Source: Hylemonella gracilis ATCC 19624 (lineage in GTDB: Bacteria; Pseudomonadota; Gammaproteobacteria; Burkholderiales; Burkholderiaceae_C). Taken from it: a DNA stretch of 64,000 nucleotides. Below are positions 20,121 through 28,108 of the stretch, piece by piece. The first letter of the stretch is position 1. The number at the start of each line of letters is the position of its first letter. The notes under the pieces were generated by a model that saw only the letters and a program-made list of their open reading frames with translations, was not told where the DNA came from and made no database searches. The translations under genes and the position numbers were made by a program. The stretch spans positions 1-64,000 of the forward strand of contig NZ_AEGR01000056.1 of the NCBI RefSeq assembly GCF_000211835.1, in the 5' to 3' direction.

Positions 20121-20603
20121 ATGCAAGGCAACAAGAAAATCATCGACGCTCTGAACAAGGTGCTCAAGAACGAGCTCACCGCGATCAACCAGTATTTCCT
20201 GCACGCGCGCATGTTTCGCAACTGGGGACTGGAGAAACTCAACGACTACCAATACAAGCAGTCCATTCGAGTGATGAAGGAAGCCGACGAATTGATCGAG
20301 CGCATCCTCTTCCTCGAAGGTCTGCCCAACCTGCAAGACTTGGGCAAGCTGCATATCGGCGAAAACCCCGTGGAATGCCTGCAAAGCGATCTGAAGTGTG
20401 AAACGGAGATCCAGCGCCCGCAGTTGCTGGCCGCCATCGCGTTGGCCGAACAGTGCGAAGACTACGTGAGCCGCGAGTTGCTCGAAGAATTGCTGGAGCA
20501 CTGCGAGGAAGCCATCGATTGGCTGGAAACGCAGCAGCGTCTGATCAGCGACGTCACCCTGCCCAACTATCTGCAGACGCAGATGGGCGATTCATCCTCG
20601 TAG
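20121..20603 (+). CDS. bfr: Bacterioferritin subunit with haem ligand, ferroxidase centre degenerate
   Basis: A 160-residue bacterioferritin subunit close to E. coli Bfr at the N-terminus ([18 protein letters not shown]). The haem ligand Met52 is present. Several ferroxidase residues are lost: E51 is Val, H54 is Glu, and the positions of E127 and H130 are Cys and Ala; E18 and E94 remain. It is therefore predicted to be the haem-binding, non-ferroxidase subunit. The start at 20121 is supported by AAGGAG nine bases upstream; an ATG at 20106 overlapping the previous stop is less likely. Confidence 0.95.
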   Translation: MQGNKKIIDALNKVLKNELTAINQYFLHARMFRNWGLEKLNDYQYKQSIRVMKEADELIERILFLEGLPNLQDLGKLHIGENPVECLQSDLKCETEIQRPQLLAAIALAEQCEDYVSRELLEELLEHCEEAIDWLETQQRLISDVTLPNYLQTQMGDSSS

Positions 20604-20649
20604 GCCGCTGATTCAGCGAAGCGCACCAGGCCAGCTTGAGGGCCCCAAA

Positions 20650-20680
20650 AGCCAGGGCCGCTGATGCGGCCCTTTTTACT
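20650..20680 (+). terminator. Rho-independent terminator after the bfr pair
   Basis: Stem AGGGCCGC/GCGGCCCT with a TGAT loop followed by TTTTT. It lies about 50 bases after the second bfr stop and just before the convergent bfd gene. Confidence 0.85.
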
Positions 20681-20709
20681 GGCAATCTAGAAGCAGGAAG
20701 GCGTGGTCG

Positions 20710-20949
20710 TTAGGCAGCAGCCATCCAGGTCACGGGCTGTTGCGCACCCGGCATCTGCAGGGCTTGGCTCAAATGCGCCAGCTTGTGGCTGGGCCGGCAC
20801 TGAGACCATAGCGCGCGGGCGCAGTCTTCGCATTTGCCGCATTGCGTGGCCACACCCAGTTCCAGCTGGATGTCGTCGAACTCGGCCCCTGATCGCGCTG
20901 CATGGGCAATCGTGTGGTCGGAGACGCGGTGGCAAACACAGACAATCAT
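20710..20949 (-). CDS. bfd: Bacterioferritin-associated ferredoxin
   Basis: A 79-residue [2Fe-2S] ferredoxin that reduces iron in the bacterioferritin core so it can be released. The four cluster ligands are Cys4, Cys6 (IVCVCHRVSD), Cys37 and Cys40 (TQCGKCEDC), the Bfd pattern. It is convergent with the two bfr genes and separated from them by a terminator. A Fur-box-like sequence lies upstream (21004-21027), in keeping with expression under iron limitation. Confidence 0.93.
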   Translation of the reverse strand: MIVCVCHRVSDHTIAHAARSGAEFDDIQLELGVATQCGKCEDCARALWSQCRPSHKLAHLSQALQMPGAQQPVTWMAAA

Positions 20950-21003
20950 GGCATCCAGGTCCTAGGGATCTGCACGGGCTGTTGAGGCCCAGATCATAAC
21001 GCA

Positions 21004-21027
21004 CACAAATGATAATGGTTTGTAATA
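21004..21027 (-). promoter_or_regulatory. Candidate Fur box upstream of bfd
   Basis: The sequence AAATGATAATGGTTTGTAAT lies about 60 bases upstream of the bfd start. Its AATGATAATG part matches nine of ten positions of the core of the Fur consensus; the other half is degenerate. Fur control of bfd is well known in proteobacteria, so the placement is sensible. Confidence 0.5.
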
Positions 21028-21122
21028 CCACCACAAACCGTGCGTTAAACGGCCCGGGGCGAGCCTTTTTATGGTCTCCGCCCGCTGGCCACCCTGAGGG
21101 GACTAGGGGCGGAACTTCCGGC

Positions 21123-21149
21123 TTAGCACTCAATCGAAGAGAGTGCTAA
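21123..21149 (+). promoter_or_regulatory. CIRCE element (HrcA operator) of rpoH
   Basis: A perfect inverted repeat: TTAGCACTC, nine bases, then GAGTGCTAA, identical to the CIRCE consensus. It lies 35 bases upstream of the rpoH start. An AT-rich TAATAT overlaps its right end and could be the -10 box, so bound HrcA would block the promoter. HrcA control of rpoH has been described for betaproteobacteria. Confidence 0.95.
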
Positions 21150-21183
21150 TATCTCCGGAACCGCTCTTGAAAGGAGTGCTGGA

Positions 21184-22164
21184 ATGACCGCCATGACTGC
21201 TGTATCCACATCCTCGGCCCCCTCTTCCGCCGCTCTGGCTGTGGCCAACCCCTGGGCCCTCGTGCCTCCGTTGGGGAATCTTGACGCCTACATCACGGCA
21301 GTCAACCGCATGCCCATGCTCACTGCGGAGGAAGAGCAGGAGTTCGCGCGCAAATTCCGTGACAACAACGACCTGGAGGCAGCCGGTAAGCTGGTTCTGT
21401 CGCATCTGCGCTTGGTGGTTGCCACGGCACGCCAATACATGGGCTATGGCCTGCCGCACGGCGACCTGATCCAAGAAGGCAATGTGGGCCTGATGAAGGC
21501 CGTCAAGCGCTTCGATCCAGATCAGGGTGTGCGCCTGGTGAGCTACGCGCTGCACTGGATCAAGGCCGAGATTCACGAGTACATCCTGAAGAACTGGCGC
21601 ATGGTCAAGGTGGCAACCACCAAGGCCCAGCGCAAGCTGTTCTTTAACCTGCGCTCGAAAAAGCAGGGCTACAAGGCAGCGAGCGCCGCCGACTCCTCCC
21701 TGCACGATGGTTTGGACGCGGCAACGCACCGCGAGACCCTCAGCGAACACGAAATCGACCAGATGGCGCGAGAGCTGAACGTCAAGCGCGAGGAAGTCAT
21801 CGAGATGGAAACCCGTCTGTCCGGTGGCGACGTGATGCTGGACCCCGGTCCGGGCGAGGACGGTGAGGACAGCTTCGGCCCGATTGCCTACCTGACCGAC
21901 GCAGGCCATGAGCCCACGGCGATGATCGAGGCGCGTCAGCGTGACCGCCTGGCGACCGACGGCATCGCCAAGGCGCTGGACGCCCTGGACCCGCGCAGCC
22001 GGCGCATCGTCGAGGAACGCTGGTTGAAGGTCAACGACGACGCATCCGGTGGCATGACGCTGCATGAGCTCGCTGCCGAGTACGGCGTGAGCGCCGAACG
22101 AATCCGCCAAATCGAGGTGGCGGCCATGAAGAAGATGAAGACGGCCTTGGCGGAATACGCCTGA
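21184..22164 (+). CDS. rpoH: RNA polymerase heat-shock sigma factor RpoH (sigma-32)
   Basis: A 326-residue group 3/4 sigma factor. Region 2 includes LIQEGNVGLMKAVKRFDPDQGVRLVSYALHWIKAEIHEYI. The RpoH box follows, in the form TTKAQRKLFFNLRSKKQG. Region 4 ends with LHELAAEYGVSAERIRQIEV. It carries a longer N-terminus than the E. coli protein, as betaproteobacterial RpoH do. It directs transcription of chaperones and proteases on heat stress. Start ATG 21184 follows GAAAGGAG. A perfect CIRCE operator upstream implies HrcA repression. Confidence 0.97.
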   Translation: MTAMTAVSTSSAPSSAALAVANPWALVPPLGNLDAYITAVNRMPMLTAEEEQEFARKFRDNNDLEAAGKLVLSHLRLVVATARQYMGYGLPHGDLIQEGNVGLMKAVKRFDPDQGVRLVSYALHWIKAEIHEYILKNWRMVKVATTKAQRKLFFNLRSKKQGYKAASAADSSLHDGLDAATHRETLSEHEIDQMARELNVKREEVIEMETRLSGGDVMLDPGPGEDGEDSFGPIAYLTDAGHEPTAMIEARQRDRLATDGIAKALDALDPRSRRIVEERWLKVNDDASGGMTLHELAAEYGVSAERIRQIEVAAMKKMKTALAEYA

Positions 22165-22232
22165 GCGCGTGGAGCAACGCTGCGGACTGCACGCGTAGTG
22201 CTAGCAGTGCTCGCTCCCTACCCTGTTGAAAA

Positions 22233-22264
22233 GAAAGGCCCGGGTCTGCGCCCGGGCCTTTTTC
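22233..22264 (+). terminator. Rho-independent terminator after rpoH
   Basis: A long GC stem (AGGCCCGGG paired with CCCGGGCCT) preceded by an A-rich stretch and followed by TTTTT, about 70 bases after the rpoH stop. The A-run on the left may also serve the opposite strand, where the sco gene ends. Confidence 0.85.
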
Positions 22265-22395
22265 ATGCGGGTAGGTGGCCGTCGACGTCCGTCATATCGG
22301 GCGAGTCCATGGCATTGGAGCGATGCCAGAGTGGGTGTCAGGGACTCCAACCAAGCGATCACCAGCGTCCGCCGACGCCACGACTTGGGTCGTTC

Positions 22396-22989
22396 TTATT
22401 TCAAAAGTTGGCGGATGTCCGCGGTCAAGGATTCCACGCTGCTGCCATAGCGGGCATAGAGACGCAGGCGTCCTTGTGTGTCGTAGAGGTACAGGCCAGC
22501 CGAGTGGTCCATGGTGTAGCTGCCCGGCGCCTTGCCATCGACCTTCTTGTAGTAAACCTTGTAATCCTTGGCGAGTGCGGCCAGTTGTTCCGGGCTGCTG
22601 GCATACAGCGCGAGAAATGCGGGATCAAAGGCTGCCATGTAGTTCTTCATGATGGCGGGCGTGTCGCGCTCGGGATCCACCGTGACGAACAGCACTTGCA
22701 GCTTATCGCCATCGGCCCGGCCACCCGCGCTCAAGGCCTGCTTGACGGCGACCATTTCCGTCATCGTCGTCGGGCAGACATCCGGGCATTGCGTGTAGCC
22801 GAAGAACATGGCGACGACCTTGCCTTTGAAATCAGCGAGGGTGCGCGGCTGACCATCGTGGTCGGTCAGTGCAAAACCCTTGGCGTAGTCCGCGCCGGTG
22901 ATGTCGATGGCGTTGAATTGCGCCTGCTTCCCCTCGGAACACGCCCCAAGGATCAGAACCGCGCCCAGCACACACAGCAGCTTTTTCAT
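22396..22989 (-). CDS. Sco1/SenC family copper chaperone lipoprotein
   Basis: A 197-residue thioredoxin-fold protein that helps assemble the CuA centre of cytochrome oxidase. It starts with a lipoprotein signal (lipobox LGAC, Cys17), so it is probably anchored at the periplasmic face. Copper ligands are Cys68 and Cys72 (TQCPDVCPTT) and His163 (TMDHSAGLYLYD). The start at 22989 is just 8 bp after the ctaB stop; it is the last gene in the long oxidase block. Length is normal for SenC. Confidence 0.95.
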   Translation of the reverse strand: MKKLLCVLGAVLILGACSEGKQAQFNAIDITGADYAKGFALTDHDGQPRTLADFKGKVVAMFFGYTQCPDVCPTTMTEMVAVKQALSAGGRADGDKLQVLFVTVDPERDTPAIMKNYMAAFDPAFLALYASSPEQLAALAKDYKVYYKKVDGKAPGSYTMDHSAGLYLYDTQGRLRLYARYGSSVESLTADIRQLLK

Positions 22990-22997
22990 GGTGAACC

Positions 22998-23897
22998 TCA
23001 CAACAGGTAATGGTCGAGCAGGAGCGCGGCGAAGAGGGCGCTCAGGTGAATGAGAGAGAAGCGGAAGGTCTTGCGCGCCAAGGCATCCGAGTAATCGCGC
23101 CAAAGTTTGAAGGCGTGAACGAAAAAGCCAAGACTGAGCACGCAAGCTGCAGCCAGGTACAACCAGGAACTCATCCCAAAGACAAAAGGCATCAGACAAG
23201 CCGCGAACAGCACCAGGGTGTAGAGGAGGATCTGCAGGCGCGTGAACTCATTGCCATGGGTCACCGGCAGCATGGGCAAGCCAGACTGGCGGTAGTCCTC
23301 CACCCGGTACAGGGCCAGCGCCCAGAAATGCGGGGGGGTCCAGAGAAAGATGATCAGGAAAAGAATCAAGGCCTCGGGTCCAACCTCCCCGGTCATCGCG
23401 GCCCAGCCCAATACGGGCGGCATGGCGCCAGAGGCGCCGCCAATCACGATGTTTTGCGGCGTCAGGGGCTTGAGGATCACGGTGTAGACCACCGCATAGC
23501 CCACGAAGGTCGCGAAAGTCAGCCACATCGTGAGTGGATTGACCCAGACATACAGCAGCACGGACCCAGCCAGGCACAACAATGCCGAAAACAGCAGAGT
23601 CTGCCAGTCGGCGAGTTCGCCCTTGGCCGTTGGTCGCCAAGCCGTGCGTTTCATCTTGGCATCGATGCCTTGTTCCACCAGGCAATTGAAGGCGGCCGCG
23701 GCCCCGGCCACCAGCCAAATGCCCATGCAAGCCAAGATCATGAGGCGCAGCTCGTCCCAACTGGGCAGCCCGGGCACGGCCAGCACCATGCCGATCAAGG
23801 CGCAAAAGACGATGAGCTGCACAACCCTGGGTTTTGTCAGCGCGTAGAACTGGCGGAAGATGGAGGGCGAAGCCGGCGTCGCCAGGGATGTGTTCAT
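22998..23897 (-). CDS. ctaB: Protohaem IX farnesyltransferase (haem O synthase)
   Basis: A 299-residue UbiA-family integral membrane enzyme that adds a farnesyl group to haem B to make haem O, the precursor of haem A. The polyprenyl diphosphate site reads [20 protein letters not shown], the betaproteobacterial version of the NxxxDxxxD motif. The second motif region is SLDPPAF-equivalent [19 protein letters not shown]. About nine transmembrane helices are visible. Its ATG overlaps the ctaA stop in ATGA (23894-23897), so the two are translationally coupled. Confidence 0.95.
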   Translation of the reverse strand: MNTSLATPASPSIFRQFYALTKPRVVQLIVFCALIGMVLAVPGLPSWDELRLMILACMGIWLVAGAAAAFNCLVEQGIDAKMKRTAWRPTAKGELADWQTLLFSALLCLAGSVLLYVWVNPLTMWLTFATFVGYAVVYTVILKPLTPQNIVIGGASGAMPPVLGWAAMTGEVGPEALILFLIIFLWTPPHFWALALYRVEDYRQSGLPMLPVTHGNEFTRLQILLYTLVLFAACLMPFVFGMSSWLYLAAACVLSLGFFVHAFKLWRDYSDALARKTFRFSLIHLSALFAALLLDHYLL

Positions 23898-25120
23898 GCA
23901 GACTCCTTGGAACGGACGCGTGTGAGGGAAGGCATGGAAGCCGACGCCATGCTCCACACCAGCAGCACCAGCAGGGCTGCGGCGCCACCGGTGTGCAGCA
24001 AGGCCGCTGGGAGAGGCCAGCCCAGCACCACGTTGGACAGACCCGTCAAAAACTGCAGCAGCAACAGGCCCGCCAGGGCCTGGCCGGTGCGACGCCAGGC
24101 TGGCAAGGCCCAGAGCCGCCAAGCCAGCCAGGTCAGCAGGGCGATCACGGCGTAGGCAGCCAGTCGGTGCGTGTAGTGGATCGCCGTCAAAGCGGCGAAA
24201 GTGATGTGCTCGCCCGCCCCGGTCAATCCCAGCGCCCGCCACAGCTCGAAGCCCTGTGCGAAATCCATGTCAGGCCAGAGACCTCCCTGACACAGGGGAA
24301 ACTCGGTGCATGCCAGAACCGCGTAGTTCGTGCTGACCCACCCCCCGAGCGCGATCTGAACGACCAGCGCGGCCAGCCCGAGAGCGAGCCAGATTCGCAA
24401 GTCGCGCGGCATGGCCGCGGCCTTGGCTTGCAGGGCGCCCTCGTCATGCCACTGCGCGTAACGCACTGCCTGCCAGCTCAGCAAGGCCAACAAGAACAAG
24501 GCTCCGAGCAAATGCAGGGTCACGATGGCGGGAAAAAGCTTCATCGTGACCGTCAGCGCACCGAAAGCTCCCTGCACGCACACCCAGACCAAGGTCAGGG
24601 TGGCCCATCCAGGGTGGAGAGGTCCAGATGCCGCGCCCGGCTCTCCCCCAGGCCCGTGTCCGCGCCGCCCGCGCAGGTACACACGCCATGTCGCCACGGC
24701 CAACACCAGGATCAAGACCCCCACACCGGTGGCCAGGTAGCGGTGGATCATCTCGACCCAGGCCTTGCCGTGGGTCACCGGCCCCGTCGGCATGACCTCC
24801 TGGGCCGCGCTGATTTGCGCGCGCGCGCCCAGCGGGCTGGCTTCACCGTAGCAACCCGGCCAGTCCGGACACCCCAGACCGGAATCGGACAGGCGCGTGA
24901 AGGCACCAAACAAGGTGAGGTCGAAGGTCAGGAAGAGCGTCAGCAGCGTCAGGGCTTGCAAGCGCTGCACAGTGCCGAACGTTCCCGCGCGCCGGTGCCG
25001 CCGCCAGATCCAGACCAGCGGCAAGGCGGCGATCAGCAGACCCAGTCCCATCAGTTCAAGCACCGGGGCCCAGTCGTACAAAGCCGTGTGGGCGTAAGCA
25101 TCATGGTTCATCGCGTTCAT
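23894..25120 (-). CDS. ctaA: Haem A synthase (COX15/CtaA family)
   Basis: A 408-residue polytopic membrane protein that oxidises the methyl group of haem O to give haem A for the aa3 oxidase. Eight transmembrane helices are likely. Conserved haem-ligand regions include [19 protein letters not shown] and, in the second half, [34 protein letters not shown] is the typical first periplasmic loop with a Cys pair. The start is ATG 25120, with a second in-frame ATG three codons later. It begins 4 bp after the upstream Sco-like gene stop and overlaps ctaB. Confidence 0.95.
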   Translation of the reverse strand: MNAMNHDAYAHTALYDWAPVLELMGLGLLIAALPLVWIWRRHRRAGTFGTVQRLQALTLLTLFLTFDLTLFGAFTRLSDSGLGCPDWPGCYGEASPLGARAQISAAQEVMPTGPVTHGKAWVEMIHRYLATGVGVLILVLAVATWRVYLRGRRGHGPGGEPGAASGPLHPGWATLTLVWVCVQGAFGALTVTMKLFPAIVTLHLLGALFLLALLSWQAVRYAQWHDEGALQAKAAAMPRDLRIWLALGLAALVVQIALGGWVSTNYAVLACTEFPLCQGGLWPDMDFAQGFELWRALGLTGAGEHITFAALTAIHYTHRLAAYAVIALLTWLAWRLWALPAWRRTGQALAGLLLLQFLTGLSNVVLGWPLPAALLHTGGAAALLVLLVWSMASASMPSLTRVRSKESA

Positions 25121-25124
25121 GCCC

Positions 25125-25913
25125 TCAGCGACCCGCTGGCTCCCGGCCTTCCTTGTCCCAGGAGGACGACGCCCGCAGCAGCCGCTCCAGGTCGCGCTTG
25201 GCCTTGGGTGCGGTGTCCATCGTCATTGGGGCGGGAAATCGCATCATCCAGTTGCCCATGGGGTCCACCACGTAGATGTGGTCCTCCATGGCCTGTCCGG
25301 CCGCCGGCATCAACCATCCGGACAAGACCTCGGGCGCCACGCGCAGCACGGTCGCCTGCTTCAAGCCGGCGCTCAACACCTCGGACACGGGCTGGGCGTC
25401 GTTGATGAGCCAGACCCAATCCATGCGGTCTTTCTCACGCCCCATGCCCTCGCGCAACTGGCGCTGGAAATACAGCCTCTGCTGACAGACCTGGTCGCAG
25501 GCACCGCCGCCGACGCTCACCAGCAACCACTGCCCCTTGAGGCTGTCCAGCGGCACGGCACCTCCCGCCAAGTCCACGGCTTGCGCCAAGGGCACAGGAC
25601 GCTGGGGATGAATGAGTTCACCGAAGTTGCGGCGCCCCTCCGGCCGGATCACGTAGTAAGTGAAATACGAAACCACCACCGGCGCGGCGCACACGAGCAA
25701 GACCATCAGCATCTTCCAGCGGCCCACGCGCGTGCGGCGTGCGGCCTGCTCGCTTTCGGCCAGCGCGGAACCGGGTTCAGGCAGTCCGTGGACGGTCAGG
25801 CCGAGCACCTGGTCACGGTCGGCATGGCCGTGGTCAGCGCCCATCTTCGGCGCGGCTGCTGCCACCGAATCGGAGCCGGGGGAAGAAGCGGGGGAGGATT
25901 TGGAACCAGACAT
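25125..25913 (-). CDS. Membrane-anchored Sco-like thioredoxin-fold protein in the oxidase cluster
   Basis: A 262-residue protein with a cytoplasmic Ala/Ser/His-rich N-terminus, one transmembrane helix (about 67-86) and a periplasmic domain. That domain has a CxxxC motif (Cys139, Cys143 in GGACDQVCQQ) and a later Asp-His (211-212, in MEDHIYVVDPMGNW). The spacing and context mirror the CxxxC and DHS copper ligands of Sco proteins. Homologues in this position in Burkholderiales are usually left as hypothetical membrane proteins. A role in oxidase metallation or thiol chemistry is an inference. Its 5' end overlaps SURF1 by 80 bp in another frame. Confidence 0.8.
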   Translation of the reverse strand: MSGSKSSPASSPGSDSVAAAAPKMGADHGHADRDQVLGLTVHGLPEPGSALAESEQAARRTRVGRWKMLMVLLVCAAPVVVSYFTYYVIRPEGRRNFGELIHPQRPVPLAQAVDLAGGAVPLDSLKGQWLLVSVGGGACDQVCQQRLYFQRQLREGMGREKDRMDWVWLINDAQPVSEVLSAGLKQATVLRVAPEVLSGWLMPAAGQAMEDHIYVVDPMGNWMMRFPAPMTMDTAPKAKRDLERLLRASSSWDKEGREPAGR

Positions 25914-26628
25914 AAAGAAGAACCATCAAGGCACAAAGACCGAACCACTGGAACGCATAGCCATAGTGCCGGTCCACGCCGCTGTCCGGCTGTGGCCAGT
26001 CGCGCAGCAAGCCGTCGGCTGGCACGCGGTCGGGCTCCGCATTGCTTTGCTGAAGGGACAGTCCCGCGAGCGGCAAACCAGTTTCCGCGCGGAAAGCGTC
26101 CAAGTCCAAATTCTGCCGGATTGCGCCACGCTCGGTCGCGCCGAGCTCATAAAGCCGTGCCGGCGGCGGCGACAAGATGCCACGCACCTCCACCTGGCCT
26201 GGCGGGGTCTGAAGTGCGGGCAAGCGGGTTCGGTCCTCGAAGTTGCGAGGCATCCAGCCACGCTGCACCAAAAGCACACCGCCGCCCTCCAGCCGCAAGG
26301 GCGTCAACACGAAAAAGCCTGGCCGGCCATGCATCTGGCGGTTATCCAGCCAGACGGTGTGCTCCGCAAGCCAAACACCGCGAACCAGTGCCCGACGATG
26401 CAACAAGGCCGCCGAAGGTTCGCGTGCGGTCACGGCTGCAGCTTCGGGACTCAGAGCGTCGATCAGCGGTTCACTGACCCGGGCGTCGATGGCCGCTTGC
26501 AAGGCCTCTTTTTGGGCGGCACGGGTCAGTTGCCAGCGCCCCAGTGAGGCGGTCACAGCCACGCCCAGCACTGCGGCCACCGTCACCCACCAGAAGCGAG
26601 CCCCCAGCATCGGACGGGGTTGGCTCAC
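25834..26628 (-). CDS. SURF1 family cytochrome oxidase assembly protein (GTG start)
   Basis: A 264-residue SURF1 homologue with two transmembrane helices, one at the N-terminus (about 10-30) and one at the C-terminus (about 225-245), bracketing a periplasmic domain. Motifs: ASLGRWQLTRAAQKEAL after helix 1, LVQRGWMPRN in the middle, and HYGYAFQWFGLCALMVLLYV at the end. SURF1 assists insertion of haem A into subunit I. The first start is GTG at 26628; an ATG at 26610 would shorten it by six residues. It is transcribed away from a DUF2909 gene starting 15 bp upstream. Confidence 0.92.
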   Translation of the reverse strand: MSQPRPMLGARFWWVTVAAVLGVAVTASLGRWQLTRAAQKEALQAAIDARVSEPLIDALSPEAAAVTAREPSAALLHRRALVRGVWLAEHTVWLDNRQMHGRPGFFVLTPLRLEGGGVLLVQRGWMPRNFEDRTRLPALQTPPGQVEVRGILSPPPARLYELGATERGAIRQNLDLDAFRAETGLPLAGLSLQQSNAEPDRVPADGLLRDWPQPDSGVDRHYGYAFQWFGLCALMVLLYVWFQILPRFFPRLRFGGSSRAEDGR

Positions 26629-26643
26629 GCGATAATCCCCGTC

Positions 26644-26865
26644 ATGAAATACCTCGTCGCCCTGGCCTTCTTGGCCATTCTTGCCAGCCTGGGTTCAGCC
26701 CTGTTCTTCATGCTGAGGGACGGCCGCAACGGGCAACCCAAGACGTCCCGCATGGCGCGGGCCTTGGGATTTCGCGTGGGATTCTCCATCCTGATCTTTC
26801 TGTGCATCCTGCTGGCCTGGAAGTTGGGCTACATCCATCCGACGGGCATCAACGCCGGCCAATAG
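26644..26865 (+). CDS. Twin transmembrane protein, DUF2909 family
   Basis: A 73-residue protein with two transmembrane helices (about 3-23 and 46-65) joined by a basic loop (RDGRNGQPKTSRMARAL). This is the DUF2909 pattern, a short family found beside cytochrome oxidase genes of betaproteobacteria. It is the only plus-strand gene inside the oxidase block. Function is unknown; a role as an oxidase accessory is inferred from location. Confidence 0.88.
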   Translation: MKYLVALAFLAILASLGSALFFMLRDGRNGQPKTSRMARALGFRVGFSILIFLCILLAWKLGYIHPTGINAGQ

Positions 26866-26892
26866 AACGGTCCGCAGACTTGCTGAAAAGAC

Positions 26893-26925
26893 AAAAGCCG
26901 CTGATCGACAGTCAGCGGCTTTTCT
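26893..26925. terminator. Bidirectional terminator between DUF2909 and ctaE
   Basis: Stem AAAAGCCGCTGA paired with TCAGCGGCTTTT and a loop of about seven bases, A-rich on the left and T-rich on the right. It lies between convergent genes and would serve both strands. Confidence 0.85.
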
Positions 26926-26940
26926 TGCTTAGAGCGTGGA

Positions 26941-27825
26941 TCAGAGCCAGTACACCAGAATGTAAAGTCCCAGCCAGACCACGTCCACGAAATGCCAGTA
27001 CCAGGCCGCGCCTTCAAAACCGAAGTGACGCTGCGGGGTGAAGTGACCCTTCATCAGGCGCAAGGTGATGAACAGCAGCATCAGCATGCCGACGAACACG
27101 TGCAGACCGTGGAAGCCCGTCAGCATGAAGAAGGTGGAGCCATACACGCCGGACGAGAGCTTCAGGTTCAGCTCGGTGTAAGAGTGGTAGTACTCATAGC
27201 CCTGCACGAACAGGAACACCAAGCCGAGCAGCACGGTGATCCACATGAAGCCGATCGTCTTGGAACGATTGCCGGCCTGCAGCGCGTGGTGGGCGATGGT
27301 CAGAGTCACGCCAGAAGTCAGCAGCAGCGCGGTGTTGATCGTGGGCAGCCAGAAGGGGCCCATGGTCTGGAAAGGCTCGATGATGCCGGCCGGGGAAGCC
27401 GTGGCGCCCGCAGCCAAGCTGGGCCAGACGGCCTTGAAATCAGGCCAGAGCACGGCATTGTCCAAGCTGCCCAGGGCGGGCACGGAATGGACGCGCGCCC
27501 ACCAAAGTGCAGTGAAGAAGGCCCCGAAGAACATCACTTCCGAGAAGATGAACCAGGTCATGCTCCAGCGGTAGGAAATGTCGATCTTGTGGCCATACTG
27601 GCCGCCCTCGCTCTCGGTGATGGCATCGCGGAACCACTGGTACAGCACCGTCAGCCACCAGACCAAGCCGAAGGCCAGGGACCACTTGCCCCAATCGTGT
27701 CCGTTGACCCATTGACCCGCGCCCAGAATGACGAAGAACAGGCCGATGGACGCCATCACGGGATGACGGGACGGACCCGGCACAAAGTAGTACGGGGCGC
27801 TGCCGTGTGCGGTGGTTGAACTCAT
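26941..27825 (-). CDS. ctaE: Cytochrome c oxidase subunit III
   Basis: A 294-residue integral membrane subunit of the aa3-type oxidase with about seven helices. Family motifs include SFRWSMTWFIFSEVMFFGAF-like ISYRWSMTWFIFSEVMFFG, TINTALLLTSGVTLTIAHHA and LTGFHGLHVFVGMLMLLFI, and the C-terminal FEGAAWYWHFVDVVWLGLYI. It stabilises subunit I and the proton-entry region. A ribosome binding site (GGAG) precedes the ATG. It follows the DUF2970 gene by 58 bp. Confidence 0.97.
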   Translation of the reverse strand: MSSTTAHGSAPYYFVPGPSRHPVMASIGLFFVILGAGQWVNGHDWGKWSLAFGLVWWLTVLYQWFRDAITESEGGQYGHKIDISYRWSMTWFIFSEVMFFGAFFTALWWARVHSVPALGSLDNAVLWPDFKAVWPSLAAGATASPAGIIEPFQTMGPFWLPTINTALLLTSGVTLTIAHHALQAGNRSKTIGFMWITVLLGLVFLFVQGYEYYHSYTELNLKLSSGVYGSTFFMLTGFHGLHVFVGMLMLLFITLRLMKGHFTPQRHFGFEGAAWYWHFVDVVWLGLYILVYWL

Positions 27826-27883
27826 GTTTACTCCAATCCTTCGCTTGGGTTTTCTTTTGGAATCTGAAAGTTTGCGGTAGCGG

Positions 27884-28108
27884 TCAGGTCGACACGGCGA
27901 ATTTCACCGCCAGCATCAGGATGCCGATGAAGATGAAGACACCGATGATGCCTGCCGCGATCAAGTGGTAAGGCTTGAGACGTCCAATATCGTCCTGAAA
28001 ATCCTTGCCGCGGCGAATACCCAGAAAGGACCATGCCACGGCCTTCGCCGTCGCCCAGAAGGACGAACCACGCGCCCCACGGCCTTCCTGCGTCACTGGG
28101 TCACTCAT
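27884..28108 (-). CDS. DUF2970 small membrane protein
   Basis: A 74-residue protein with one strong transmembrane helix (about 49-71, LIAAGIIGVFIFIGILMLAV) after the motif FWATAKAVAWSFLGIRRG and a DxxRLKPYH stretch. That is the DUF2970 pattern, always met between ctaG and ctaE in betaproteobacterial oxidase clusters. Its ATG overlaps the ctaG stop (28105-28108), so it is coupled to ctaG. Function unknown. Confidence 0.9.
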   Translation of the reverse strand: MSDPVTQEGRGARGSSFWATAKAVAWSFLGIRRGKDFQDDIGRLKPYHLIAAGIIGVFIFIGILMLAVKFAVST

